Assembly: GCA_964410485.1 (NCBI GenBank)
Contig: CAYPHJ010000054.1
Span: 1 to 30,406 of the forward strand
Direction: 5' to 3'
DNA from: CAYPHJ01 sp964410485
Lineage (GTDB): Bacteria; Desulfobacterota; Binatia; UBA9968
DNA: 30,406 nt
The notes beneath the pieces were generated by a model. That model ran no database searches. It saw nothing but the letters and a program-made list of their open reading frames with translations, and was not told where the DNA came from. Positions 24,701 to 30,406 of this stretch are shown here, one piece after another; the stretch's first letter is position 1, and every line of letters begins with the position of its first letter. The translations under genes were made by a program, and so were the position numbers.

Positions 24701-25416
24701 ATGAAAGTCACCGTGCCCTCACGATTCAGTGCGCAAATAGCCTCGCCCGCGCCGTCCAGGATCAATTTAGTATCAGCGGGCGCGTCCTGGTTAAATCGCG
24801 CCACAATCAATCCGGCCGCGGCAGCACAGGTGACAAAGAACGCATGTATGCCGGCCCAAGTCCACGGAGCGGCTAATGCTTGAGCGTGATTGTAAACCTG
24901 TTCAGGCCAAATCACGCCGATGACAGCGTGATGAAAAACAACGTAGAGAATGGCCACGAAATAGGGAAACCAATCCTGGTAGAGCGCCAGAAAGGCAAGG
25001 ATGACGAAGAAATGAAAGTGCAGTTCGATATAGCCACCGGAACTGTGCACCAGGGCGGCCGCGGCTGTCATCAGCCCCGTCACTGTCGCGGCCTCGACGA
25101 GTCGGCGGTGCGTGCCCCAAGTCGCGATCATGGCAAACAGTACGACAGACAGTGCCTTTATAAGCGCATGAAGGAGGGTATTGTCACGAAAAAGAGCTTC
25201 GAGGCCAGACTCCCAGCGATAGCCAAGCAACGGTCCCAGGGCTACGACCAGTGCGGCATGCAACCACGTCAGCCCTAACAAGAATTTATGCCGCGCGCGC
25301 CAGCTCTCGAGCGGCAAAGTACCGCCGGCAGGAAGGCGCGCAACCAGGCGGGTCAAAACCGACGGCTCTGCAGCATGGCGGCTTCGATGCGCGAAGACAG
25401 AATCGACTTTGCTCAT
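21793..25416 (-). CDS. Large membrane sensor histidine kinase (6TM-PAS-PAS-GAF-GAF-GAF-HK)
   Basis: A 1207-residue protein. Six hydrophobic helices fill about 45-207 with a GGYIELHFHFFVIL motif and FHHAVIG, rich in histidines, as in a membrane sensor domain found in other multi-sensor kinases and cyclases. Two PAS domains follow (about 215-335 and 345-465), three GAF domains (475-640, 645-800, 805-970), an H-box with His999 (YIASHDLQEPLR) and an ATP-binding domain (N-box Asn1113, DNGIGI 1142-1147, GTGIGL 1170-1175). The phosphotransfer subtype matches phytochrome-like kinases. ATG 25416 is the preferred start; the open frame reaches GTG 25518 but the extra 34 residues look random and neither start has an ideal ribosome site. 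The stop lies 75 bases before the next kinase gene. Confidence 0.92.
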   Translation of the reverse strand: MSKVDSVFAHRSRHAAEPSVLTRLVARLPAGGTLPLESWRARHKFLLGLTWLHAALVVALGPLLGYRWESGLEALFRDNTLLHALIKALSVVLFAMIATWGTHRRLVEAATVTGLMTAAAALVHSSGGYIELHFHFFVILAFLALYQDWFPYFVAILYVVFHHAVIGVIWPEQVYNHAQALAAPWTWAGIHAFFVTCAAAAGLIVARFNQDAPADTKLILDGAGEAICALNREGTVTFMNTAAGLLLRCAPEEATGKPVQEFLRLTRADGGGFTVQESPIMLPVKNRAKRQSSDELCWRRDGTNFPVEYVASPIYESGSLSGVVVSFTDITRRKQRERALQESEERFRQIAENIKEVLWVTDPRKKERIYVSPAYREIWGRSAESAGSLQKSWLGFIHPEDLDRVLAAVAEKQAAGTYDQEYRITRPDGSLRWIRDRAFAVKGASGEVSRIIGIAEDVTERRQVEQELRSRYNESAILHDVSQVALRSADLHALVDMVLDRLITVFSLDLGNIRLFEPMAGKRIAAYRGYNADKIHEDYALAKSPRSDVLIAQVIATGKSVVLEDITTGDGLAAFKKEGMCSAIVVPIVTEIGTLGVIELASRKPARWRSHDVHLLESIGNQVGMAVQRARLVAETAARAQEQEALNGLAKAMTQSLRRDELLDIALDKVREVTGRERVSIRIKDLSTGEIRLLAHRGFSLEEVQELMKKVRHSPTERVLASTQPLVVNRRSEFEDSDALLAATGSVAWVPMKAGAQVIGILGISTTRPVPFSNRELEFLQAIANMIGVALENARLFSEAETRSREFEALHAISNAILDTLEVNTMMERILDQALEIGGFDLGVVRLLDHTGECLQPVASRGYRDLGNLEKHQKRLDRFTSGAATRQVLGDKTVHVLDLSRADGLRTLKEEGVCTLVAIPLRTESEILGVIQLGARRQREFHESELRIFNAIGGQAGIAVQKAGLYEKTKRAQTALAEKAEELARSNTELEHFAYIASHDLQEPLRMVASYVQLLARRYKGKLDAEADEFIGFAVDGATRMQALIHALLAYSRIGTKRKPFEPVDCDKIVAIAVKNLQLALEESQGSVTCGPLPTVTGDGIQLGQLFQNLIANALKFRGAESPKIHISAERKGAEWVFSCRDNGIGIDPQFSERIFVIFQRLHSKDEYPGTGIGLALCKKIVERHGGRIWVESGEGKGSIFYFTMPA

Positions 25417-25613
25417 TTCCTGGCTCGGCGCCACGAGGTCAACGCGACTCGCATGCCGCGAATGCCACCGCTTTCGGTTATCTCTCTTTGCTTCACCCGC
25501 AGACGCACCATGCACCACAGCCGGCTCAACAATGGCGAGGGGCGAGAACTGTCGTTCAAGGTCACGACTAGTTTAGTCCGATCGGGGATCTCGATGCGGC
25601 GATTCACGGTTGT

Positions 25614-25826
25614 TCATTCCTGCTTTTCGTCCCTCGCGCCATGAAGTTCCCGGTGTTCAATCCATTCCCGAAGTTGGGCTTCGCGCAGACGCCACTGGCC
25701 CCCGACTTTAAACGCCGGCAGCTCACGGTGGCGGATCAACCTCTGAACCGTTCGGGTCGACACGTGTAAAAGCTCTGCCGCCTCGGTCAAGGTAAGTAAA
25801 CGGATATGCTGTAGCCGGTTTTCCAT
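25614..25826 (-). CDS. Excisionase-type helix-turn-helix DNA-binding protein
   Basis: A 70-residue protein made almost only of an HTH_17/MerR-like winged helix: LLTLTEAAELLHVSTRTVQRLIRHRELPAFKVGGQWRLREAQLREWI. The pattern (EAA-LL-VS-RTV-R-I--G/R-LPA-KVGG-WR) is that of excisionase-family regulators, also found N-terminal to molybdate-type binding domains. ATG 25826 is chosen: GAGG is eight bases upstream, and the frame to 25853 adds nine residues. It sits between the MoeA-fusion gene and the sensor-kinase gene, all on the minus strand, so it may regulate either. Confidence 0.88.
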   Translation of the reverse strand: MENRLQHIRLLTLTEAAELLHVSTRTVQRLIRHRELPAFKVGGQWRLREAQLREWIEHRELHGARDEKQE

Positions 25827-25852
25827 TAAAAAGCCTCGACCAACGGCACGCA

Positions 25853-25882
25853 ACCATAGTGCCAGTTGCGAACGGGGCTCAA
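25853..25882 (-). promoter_or_regulatory. Possible promoter for the HTH gene and signalling block
   Basis: Read on the minus strand, TTGAGC (25882-25877) and TATGGT (25858-25853) are separated by 18 bases, about 27 bases before ATG 25826. The match is partial (4 of 6 in each hexamer). A small hairpin, TTGTT-TTAG-AACAA, lies just upstream. Confidence 0.3.
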
Positions 25883-26082
25883 GTTATTGTTTTAGAACAA
25901 CGGGTTGAGGGCAGACGCAGGTGCACAATTACAAAAATGGACAACCAGGGACAGCAAGCGACCAATTCACGCAGCAGGGGACGTATCAAGAAAAAGTGAC
26001 CTGAATTCGCTAAAACGGCGCGGAGGTACTGGCGCCATCAAAAGAACAGGGAAGATCTTGGGACGTAAGCGTGGTGGAAAAA

Positions 26083-28014
26083 TTACTGGCGATAAAGAAT
26101 TTCGCCCGCGCGGCTTGCATCGTATCCGCCGAGCGCATCTACCGCCTGCTTGAAGGGTTTTCCACAAATGACCTGCATCAAGCGCGTGCCTGGTTCCGAA
26201 TCGAAAAATTCCCGCGAGAACACCAAATCATATTGCTCGTCACCGACGGCAACAAAGTCCAATCCAAGCGCATGAGCGGCGGCGCGGACGCCCAAACCGG
26301 CATCCGCCAAACCGCTGGCGACTGCCACGCCGATGGCCATGTGGGTAAACTCCTCACGCTCATAGCCCTGAATGGTGGTCGGATCCACGCCTAGCTTGTG
26401 GAGCTGATAATCAAGTAGTACCCGAGTGCCGGATCCAGGCTGGCGATTGACAAAGCTCACATCTTTTCTGGCGATATCTTTGAGACCGAAAATTTTCTTT
26501 GGATTACCGCGTAAGACCAGCAGACCCTGTTCCCGTTGCGCGAGGTGGATCAAGACGACCGGAGTCTCGGGGATCGTTCTCTTGATGTCCGGGACATTGT
26601 AAACTCCTGTGGCAGGATCGAGCAGATGCGTTCCTGCAATATGAGTCTCGGCACGTCGGAGAGCCAGTAGCCCGCCCAAGCTGCCGACATTCGTCGGCGC
26701 GATCTTTTGTTCGGGATGACACAGTTTGAGCTGATCTTCGAGGACGCTGATGGCCAGATCATGGCTGCCCGTGCAGAGAATCGTGTTTTCGATCTCGTCG
26801 AGAGGCCGCAGCAGCTCCACAGCCACCTCTTCGCCGGCATTTAATCCTTCAATAAGGCTGGGAACGCGTAGAAGTCCATCGGCTCGCACCATCGTCGTGA
26901 TCACGCCCGCGCCTCGCGCCAGCGGCACCGCAATTAGTCTGTCACCTACTCTCCCCAGCGTCACGCGAATAAATTCCTCGAGACCCAAATGCGAGGCGAT
27001 TTTTTTCGGCACGACGGCGCGGACGGTAGGGTAGACCGGGGCGGCGGAGCCAAGAAGTTTTTCCAGGGCCGGGCGCAATATCTGCTGTGCGATAACGATG
27101 GCCGATACGGGATAGCCCGGAAAGCCAATGACCGGCTTCCCCGCCACGGCTCCCAGAACAGCCGGTTTCCCCGGCATGACATCGATGCCGTGAGCTAGCA
27201 ACTCCCCCTCATGCCCTACCACATCCGCGGTAAAATCGTGCTCGCCGGCTGAAGAGCCCGCGATCAGCGTTGCCACATCGCACTCTTGAGCGGCACGCCG
27301 TAAAGCTCCCCGGAGTTGCTCCGCGTCATCGCCGACAGGAGAATATCTTCTTGGCGTTCCGCCCCACTCGCGCACGAAGGCGGCCAACACCGCCGAGTTA
27401 AACTCGATCACTGCGCCCGGTTTTGCTTCCTCCCCGGGCTGAATCAGCTCATCCCCGGTGGGAATAATACCGACGGTGGGCCGCGACTTGACAGCAACCC
27501 TGGTATGTCCGGCGGCAAGCAAAGCGCCCAGGTCATAGGGACGAAGGCGGTGGGAGCGCGGCAAAAGCAGTTCTGTTGCAACCACGTCTTCGCCCACCAA
27601 ACGAACATGATTCCACGGCGGCACGGCCTCGAGGATCTCGACCGTGGTTTCGTCCAGCTGGCGGATTTTCTCGATCATGATGACCGCATTGGCCCAGCGA
27701 GGCAGTGCATCTCCGGTATCTATGTAGGCAAACGCGGACGGCACGGCAAAATGGTCTGAAGCCTGCTTGAGCGTCTTGGGAACAAACTCCGTGGCACCGA
27801 ACGTGTCCTCCGAACGCACACAGATACCGTCCATGGCTGCGGCGTGATAATGCGGCGATGAGATCCTGGCAAACACCGGTGCCGCGGTTACGCGATTCAG
27901 CGCATCCTCCACCGAAACGGTTTCGCTGCTGAGCACGGACGGGTCAACGCGCCCCAGGAACACTAGCTGCGCCTCCCTCAGGGCGATCTTCTTGAGATAA
28001 CGCTTACGCGGCAT
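26083..28014 (-). CDS. MoeA-type molybdopterin molybdenumtransferase fused to a periplasmic-binding-like domain
   Basis: A 643-residue fusion. Residues 1-405 are MoeA: AAAMDGICVRSEDTFGA, DTGDALPRWANAVIMIE, the MoCF_biosynth core with IPTGDELIQPG and IAGSSAGEHDF, then PGKPAVLG and GFPGYPVSAI. MoeA inserts molybdate into adenylylated molybdopterin. Residues 410-643 form a PBP-like domain (CTGSHDLAISVL, NVGSLGGLLALRRAETHIAGTHLLDP, FVNRQPGSGTRVLLD) as in ModA-like or molybdate/tungstate-responsive regulators. Such fusions are known in archaea and several bacteria; the extra domain may sense metal or cofactor. The start codon ATG 28014 has no Shine-Dalgarno: a dispersed repeat occupies the upstream sequence. 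It follows the other MoeA by 70 bases and the HTH gene follows it. Confidence 0.93.
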   Translation of the reverse strand: MPRKRYLKKIALREAQLVFLGRVDPSVLSSETVSVEDALNRVTAAPVFARISSPHYHAAAMDGICVRSEDTFGATEFVPKTLKQASDHFAVPSAFAYIDTGDALPRWANAVIMIEKIRQLDETTVEILEAVPPWNHVRLVGEDVVATELLLPRSHRLRPYDLGALLAAGHTRVAVKSRPTVGIIPTGDELIQPGEEAKPGAVIEFNSAVLAAFVREWGGTPRRYSPVGDDAEQLRGALRRAAQECDVATLIAGSSAGEHDFTADVVGHEGELLAHGIDVMPGKPAVLGAVAGKPVIGFPGYPVSAIVIAQQILRPALEKLLGSAAPVYPTVRAVVPKKIASHLGLEEFIRVTLGRVGDRLIAVPLARGAGVITTMVRADGLLRVPSLIEGLNAGEEVAVELLRPLDEIENTILCTGSHDLAISVLEDQLKLCHPEQKIAPTNVGSLGGLLALRRAETHIAGTHLLDPATGVYNVPDIKRTIPETPVVLIHLAQREQGLLVLRGNPKKIFGLKDIARKDVSFVNRQPGSGTRVLLDYQLHKLGVDPTTIQGYEREEFTHMAIGVAVASGLADAGLGVRAAAHALGLDFVAVGDEQYDLVFSREFFDSEPGTRLMQVICGKPFKQAVDALGGYDASRAGEILYRQ

Positions 28015-28026
28015 AGGAATGCGGTT

Positions 28027-28088
28027 CTGAGTCTCGAGTCTCGGGTCTCAGGCTGGAAAACAACGCGAGACGCGAAACTCGAGGCTAG
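28027..28088 (-). repeat. Dispersed GTCTCGAG-type intergenic repeat, copy 3
   Basis: On the minus strand it reads CTAGCCTCGAGTTTCGCGTC... then CCTGAGACCCGAGACTCGAG. It resembles copies 1 and 2 mainly in the GAGACCCG segment and the flanking GTCTC/GAGAC words. Its left part overlaps the stop codon of the upstream moeA gene, and its other end lies about a dozen bases before the start of the MoeA fusion gene. Confidence 0.55.
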
Positions 28089-29323
28089 AAGAGTATGACA
28101 TCGACGTCTTCCCCCTGCTCGACCCCGTCTTGGTTCATATCCACGCGGAACATGCCGTCCGCCTTAACCAGGGTAAAAATAGCGCCTGATTTGGCCGGTA
28201 ATGGCGTTGCGAGCCAACGCTCTCCATCCCGCTCTAGAGTCACCCGAACATAGTCCTCTCGACCGAGTTGAGATGAGATGTTGATCTTTAATCTCGCCCG
28301 CACTGTTCTGGCTTGCCAGCCCACGGCTCCCGGCTCCTCGCCTGACAAACAGCGAATCAAGGGAGCGGCAAACAAGTCGAAGATGACCAGTGCTGATACC
28401 GGATAACCCGGAAGACCCAAAATTGGCTTGCCGCAGGCTCTGGCAAAAATGGTTGGTTTGCCGGGACTGATAGAAATGCCATGAAAGACAAATTCCGCCC
28501 CGGAAAACGAAAGGATCGTTTCCAACGCGATGTCCTTGGCGCCCATCGAACTGCCGCCCGACAACAGCACCAGATCGGCCCAGTCAAAGGCTTCCCCGAG
28601 TGCTTGCGACAGCTGATCTTTATTATCATGGATCACGCCCCAATCCCTCAGCTCGCCACCGCATTCATCGATGAGCCCGCCCAGAGAGTGCTGGTTGATA
28701 TTACGAACTTGCCCGGGCCGCGGAGTCGCCTCCGCATCCACAATCTCATCGCCCGTAGAAATCAGCGCCACGCACGGGCGCCGATACACCGGAACTGAAG
28801 AAATCCCGATCCCGGTCAGCGCGCCCAGATCGTGTGCCCTGAGTCTCCGGCCGCGGCGAAACACCAGTTCGCCTTTCTTGATGTCGTCGCCGATCTGAAT
28901 GACGTTTTGCCAGGGGGACACGCCGCGGTGAATTTCCACCAACCCTCCCTCGACCTCGTCGGTGTATTCAACCATGACGACAGCATCGCCCTGTGGCGGC
29001 ATCATGCCGCCAGTAGAAATTCGTAGGGCTTCGCCCTTTGCCAATGGCTGGGTGGCTTCCTTGCCCATTTCCACGACTCCCGCAAGTTTCAGATATGCAG
29101 GCAGGCTCTGGCTTGCACCGAACGTGTCCTTGGCTCGGACGGCGTAGCCGTCCATAGCGGCGCGACAAAAATGGGGCAGGTCCACTTCGGAATGGAGATC
29201 TTTGGCCAAAACGCGAGAGCGCGCGCGTACGGTGGAAATCCGATCCGTCCCAACGGGCGTGACCTGTAGCAACAGGCGGCGGGCGTCCTCCGGGGTTACA
29301 ACCCGAAAAAATGTTTGCGCCAT
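28085..29323 (-). CDS. moeA: Molybdopterin molybdenumtransferase MoeA
   Basis: A 412-residue cytoplasmic enzyme of molybdenum cofactor synthesis that ligates molybdate to the dithiolene of adenylyl-molybdopterin. It has the MoeA domain order: AAMDGYAVRAKDTFGA (domain with the conserved DGYA), STGGMMPPQGDAVVMVEYTD, then the MogA-like core ALISTGDEI, LSGGSSMGAKD, SPGKPTIFA, GLPGYPVSA, and a C-terminal beta domain (REDYVRVTLERDG). The length is normal. ATG 29323 has GGAG seven bases upstream; the alternative at 29344 is less well placed. It is followed by a second MoeA carrying a binding domain; in organisms with both, they are thought to serve molybdenum and tungsten or different cofactor forms. 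Confidence 0.95.
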   Translation of the reverse strand: MAQTFFRVVTPEDARRLLLQVTPVGTDRISTVRARSRVLAKDLHSEVDLPHFCRAAMDGYAVRAKDTFGASQSLPAYLKLAGVVEMGKEATQPLAKGEALRISTGGMMPPQGDAVVMVEYTDEVEGGLVEIHRGVSPWQNVIQIGDDIKKGELVFRRGRRLRAHDLGALTGIGISSVPVYRRPCVALISTGDEIVDAEATPRPGQVRNINQHSLGGLIDECGGELRDWGVIHDNKDQLSQALGEAFDWADLVLLSGGSSMGAKDIALETILSFSGAEFVFHGISISPGKPTIFARACGKPILGLPGYPVSALVIFDLFAAPLIRCLSGEEPGAVGWQARTVRARLKINISSQLGREDYVRVTLERDGERWLATPLPAKSGAIFTLVKADGMFRVDMNQDGVEQGEDVDVILF

Positions 29324-29655
29324 GCTTACTCCGCCGAGAATCATAATCAGAACCAGGAGCCGGAAGCAATCTCCCCGGGTGGCGAACCCAGCGATTCCTG
29401 ATCACAGCAAGGGACGCTCTAACCCGCCGGTTCGAGTCGTGTAAGCTACCGAGTTGTCTGAGATATTCTTTGAACCAGCTTGCACATTCTAGGTTTTCGC
29501 AGCCTGCCCACAGAAACATATTGACATAGACAAAAACTGCGATAGTTTGTGTCCCGTTTGTGCAACACGGGTACTAAACAAATCACAACAGCAATTCGAT
29601 CGGCCCAAGTTGATCCCCCTAAAGCCTCTGATCATTCAGGAGACCGGAGTTTCTT
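29324..29655. other. 332-bp region between divergent moeA and HAMP-array genes
   Basis: No gene is supported. The right half is AT-rich and contains a perfect TTGACA (next entry). A GGTTCGAG at 29429-29436 resembles a tRNA T-loop, but its flanks do not pair. Confidence 0.5.
29521..29548 (+). promoter_or_regulatory. Possible promoter of the HAMP-array gene
   Basis: TTGACA (29521-29526) with TAGTTT (29543-29548) after 16 bases. The -35 is perfect; the -10 agrees in only 3 of 6 positions. It would give a leader of roughly 100 bases to ATG 29656. Confidence 0.3.
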
Positions 29656-30406
29656 ATGCCACAAAAGGTAGCCGATGAGCTTAAAGATCATCAACTGGAC
29701 ACCCACGCACTGCTTCAGGTCCTCACGGCGGTGAAAAAAGGAGATTTCAGCGTGCGTCTGCCAAGCCATTGGACCGGCATGAATGGGAAAGTTGCTGACA
29801 CATTGAACGATATCCTCGAAATGTTGGCCGACAGCACGACTGAAATCGAGCGGGTCAGCCGGGTTGTCGGTAAGCAAGGAAAACTGTCCCAGCGCGCAAT
29901 CTTACCGGCTGGCGGCGGCGCCTGGAGAACCAGGATCGATGCCGTCAACCACTTGATCGAGGATCTCGCACGACCCACTGTAGAAATGGCACGGGTCATT
30001 GGGGCTGTTGCCAAAGGTGACCTGAGCCAGACAGTTGCTCTCGAGGCAGAAGGTCAACCTCTGAAAGGCGAGTTCTTACGAACAGCAAGAATGGTCAACG
30101 CCATGGTCAAACAGCTCGATGGCTTTGCCGCCGAGGTGACGCGCGTGGCGCGCGAGGTCGGTACGGAAGGAAAACTCGGCGGCCAGGCACGGATTCGGGA
30201 GGTCAGTGGCGTATGGCAGGACCTGACCGAAAGCGTCAACATGATGGCCGGTAATTTGACCGCGCAGGTGCGCAACATCGCCGATGTGACAATTGCCGTG
30301 GCCAATGGCGACTTGTCGAAAAAGATCACCGTCGACGTGCGCGGCGAATTTCTCCAGCTCAAGGATACCATCAACACGATGGTCGATCAGCTGCGCAGCT
30401 TTGCCG
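29656..30406 (+). CDS. HAMP-array signalling protein, 5' part (runs off the window)
   Basis: An open frame of 250 codons with no stop before the window end. It begins with ATG 29656, with CGGAG six bases upstream. It consists of tandem HAMP-type units: GDFSVRLP at residue 29, GDLSQTVALE at 121 and GDLSKKITVDVRGEFLQLKDTINTM at 218, with the connecting VVGKQGKLSQRA and EVGTEGKLGGQA repeats and HxxxI-like helices. The period is about 92-97 residues. This is the start of the large soluble HAMP-repeat sensor kinases (often followed by GAF, histidine kinase and receiver domains), as in Nik1-like osmosensing kinases; those parts would lie beyond the edge. No transmembrane segment is seen at the N-terminus. 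Confidence 0.92.
   Translation, partial: MPQKVADELKDHQLDTHALLQVLTAVKKGDFSVRLPSHWTGMNGKVADTLNDILEMLADSTTEIERVSRVVGKQGKLSQRAILPAGGGAWRTRIDAVNHLIEDLARPTVEMARVIGAVAKGDLSQTVALEAEGQPLKGEFLRTARMVNAMVKQLDGFAAEVTRVAREVGTEGKLGGQARIREVSGVWQDLTESVNMMAGNLTAQVRNIADVTIAVANGDLSKKITVDVRGEFLQLKDTINTMVDQLRSFA

Noticed and set aside
29421..29450. tRNA T-arm-like GGTTCGAG
   Set aside because: Flanking bases do not form the T stem, and no acceptor, D or anticodon arms fit around it.

Overview
The window reads as a piece of chromosome from an uncultured, moderately GC-rich Gram-negative bacterium. Outer-membrane-type lipoproteins with an OmpA domain, PlsY, a CarD-like regulator, tandem MoeA proteins (one with a C-terminal periplasmic-binding-like domain) and a Na+-pump-type decarboxylase are the combination often met in Desulfobacterota, NC10/Rokubacteria or Tectomicrobia-like metagenome bins. 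No rRNA or marker gene fixes the taxonomy, so this is an inference. A run of exactly 100 N at 14296-14395 shows a scaffolded draft assembly; order and linkage across that point are not proven. No transposase, phage gene, tRNA, rRNA or CRISPR array was seen.

Left part (1-5900): two tandem paralogous glycine-zipper lipoproteins (the second carries an OmpA domain); a 138-bp miniature inverted-repeat element that abuts and supplies the stop codon of plsY; a divergent pair made of an unknown 146-aa protein and a TIM-barrel amidohydrolase; a DUF3014-type anchored protein; and an exported protein with a SAM-methyltransferase fold.

Middle part (6270-14160): a scattered catabolic set. It holds an Ldh-family NAD(P)-dependent oxidoreductase, a signal-peptide-less periplasmic-binding-fold protein resembling 4,5-dihydroxyphthalate decarboxylase, two further amidohydrolases (one ending in an Ig/IPT-like domain) and a bicupin. 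Between them sits a CarD-like regulator followed by a beta-sandwich-like protein. The content suggests degradation of aromatic or heterocyclic acids, but no substrate can be named.

14490-17805 is a compact four-gene operon: biotin carrier, a 51-aa membrane peptide (gamma/delta-like), the multi-spanning beta subunit with all known functional residues, and the carboxyltransferase. Together they form a sodium-translocating biotin-dependent acyl-CoA decarboxylase of the methylmalonyl-CoA decarboxylase type, converting decarboxylation energy to a Na+ gradient.

17817-25826 (minus strand) is a signalling block in a single direction: small excisionase-type HTH protein, a 1207-aa membrane sensor kinase with two PAS and three GAF domains, a receiver-GAF-histidine kinase, an Rcp1-like single-domain response regulator and a receiver-(degenerate GGDEF)-EAL protein. 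Upstream, still on the minus strand, lie two MoeA genes, the second fused to a ligand-binding domain next to the HTH gene. Divergent from them at the right edge begins a HAMP-array protein of the large soluble sensor-kinase type, cut by the window end.

Dispersed intergenic repeats are conspicuous: the inverted-repeat element, a G/C-run palindrome, three copies of a GTCTCGAG-type repeat (two directly in front of start codons), and a 9-bp GTTCC periodic array inside the decarboxylase operon.
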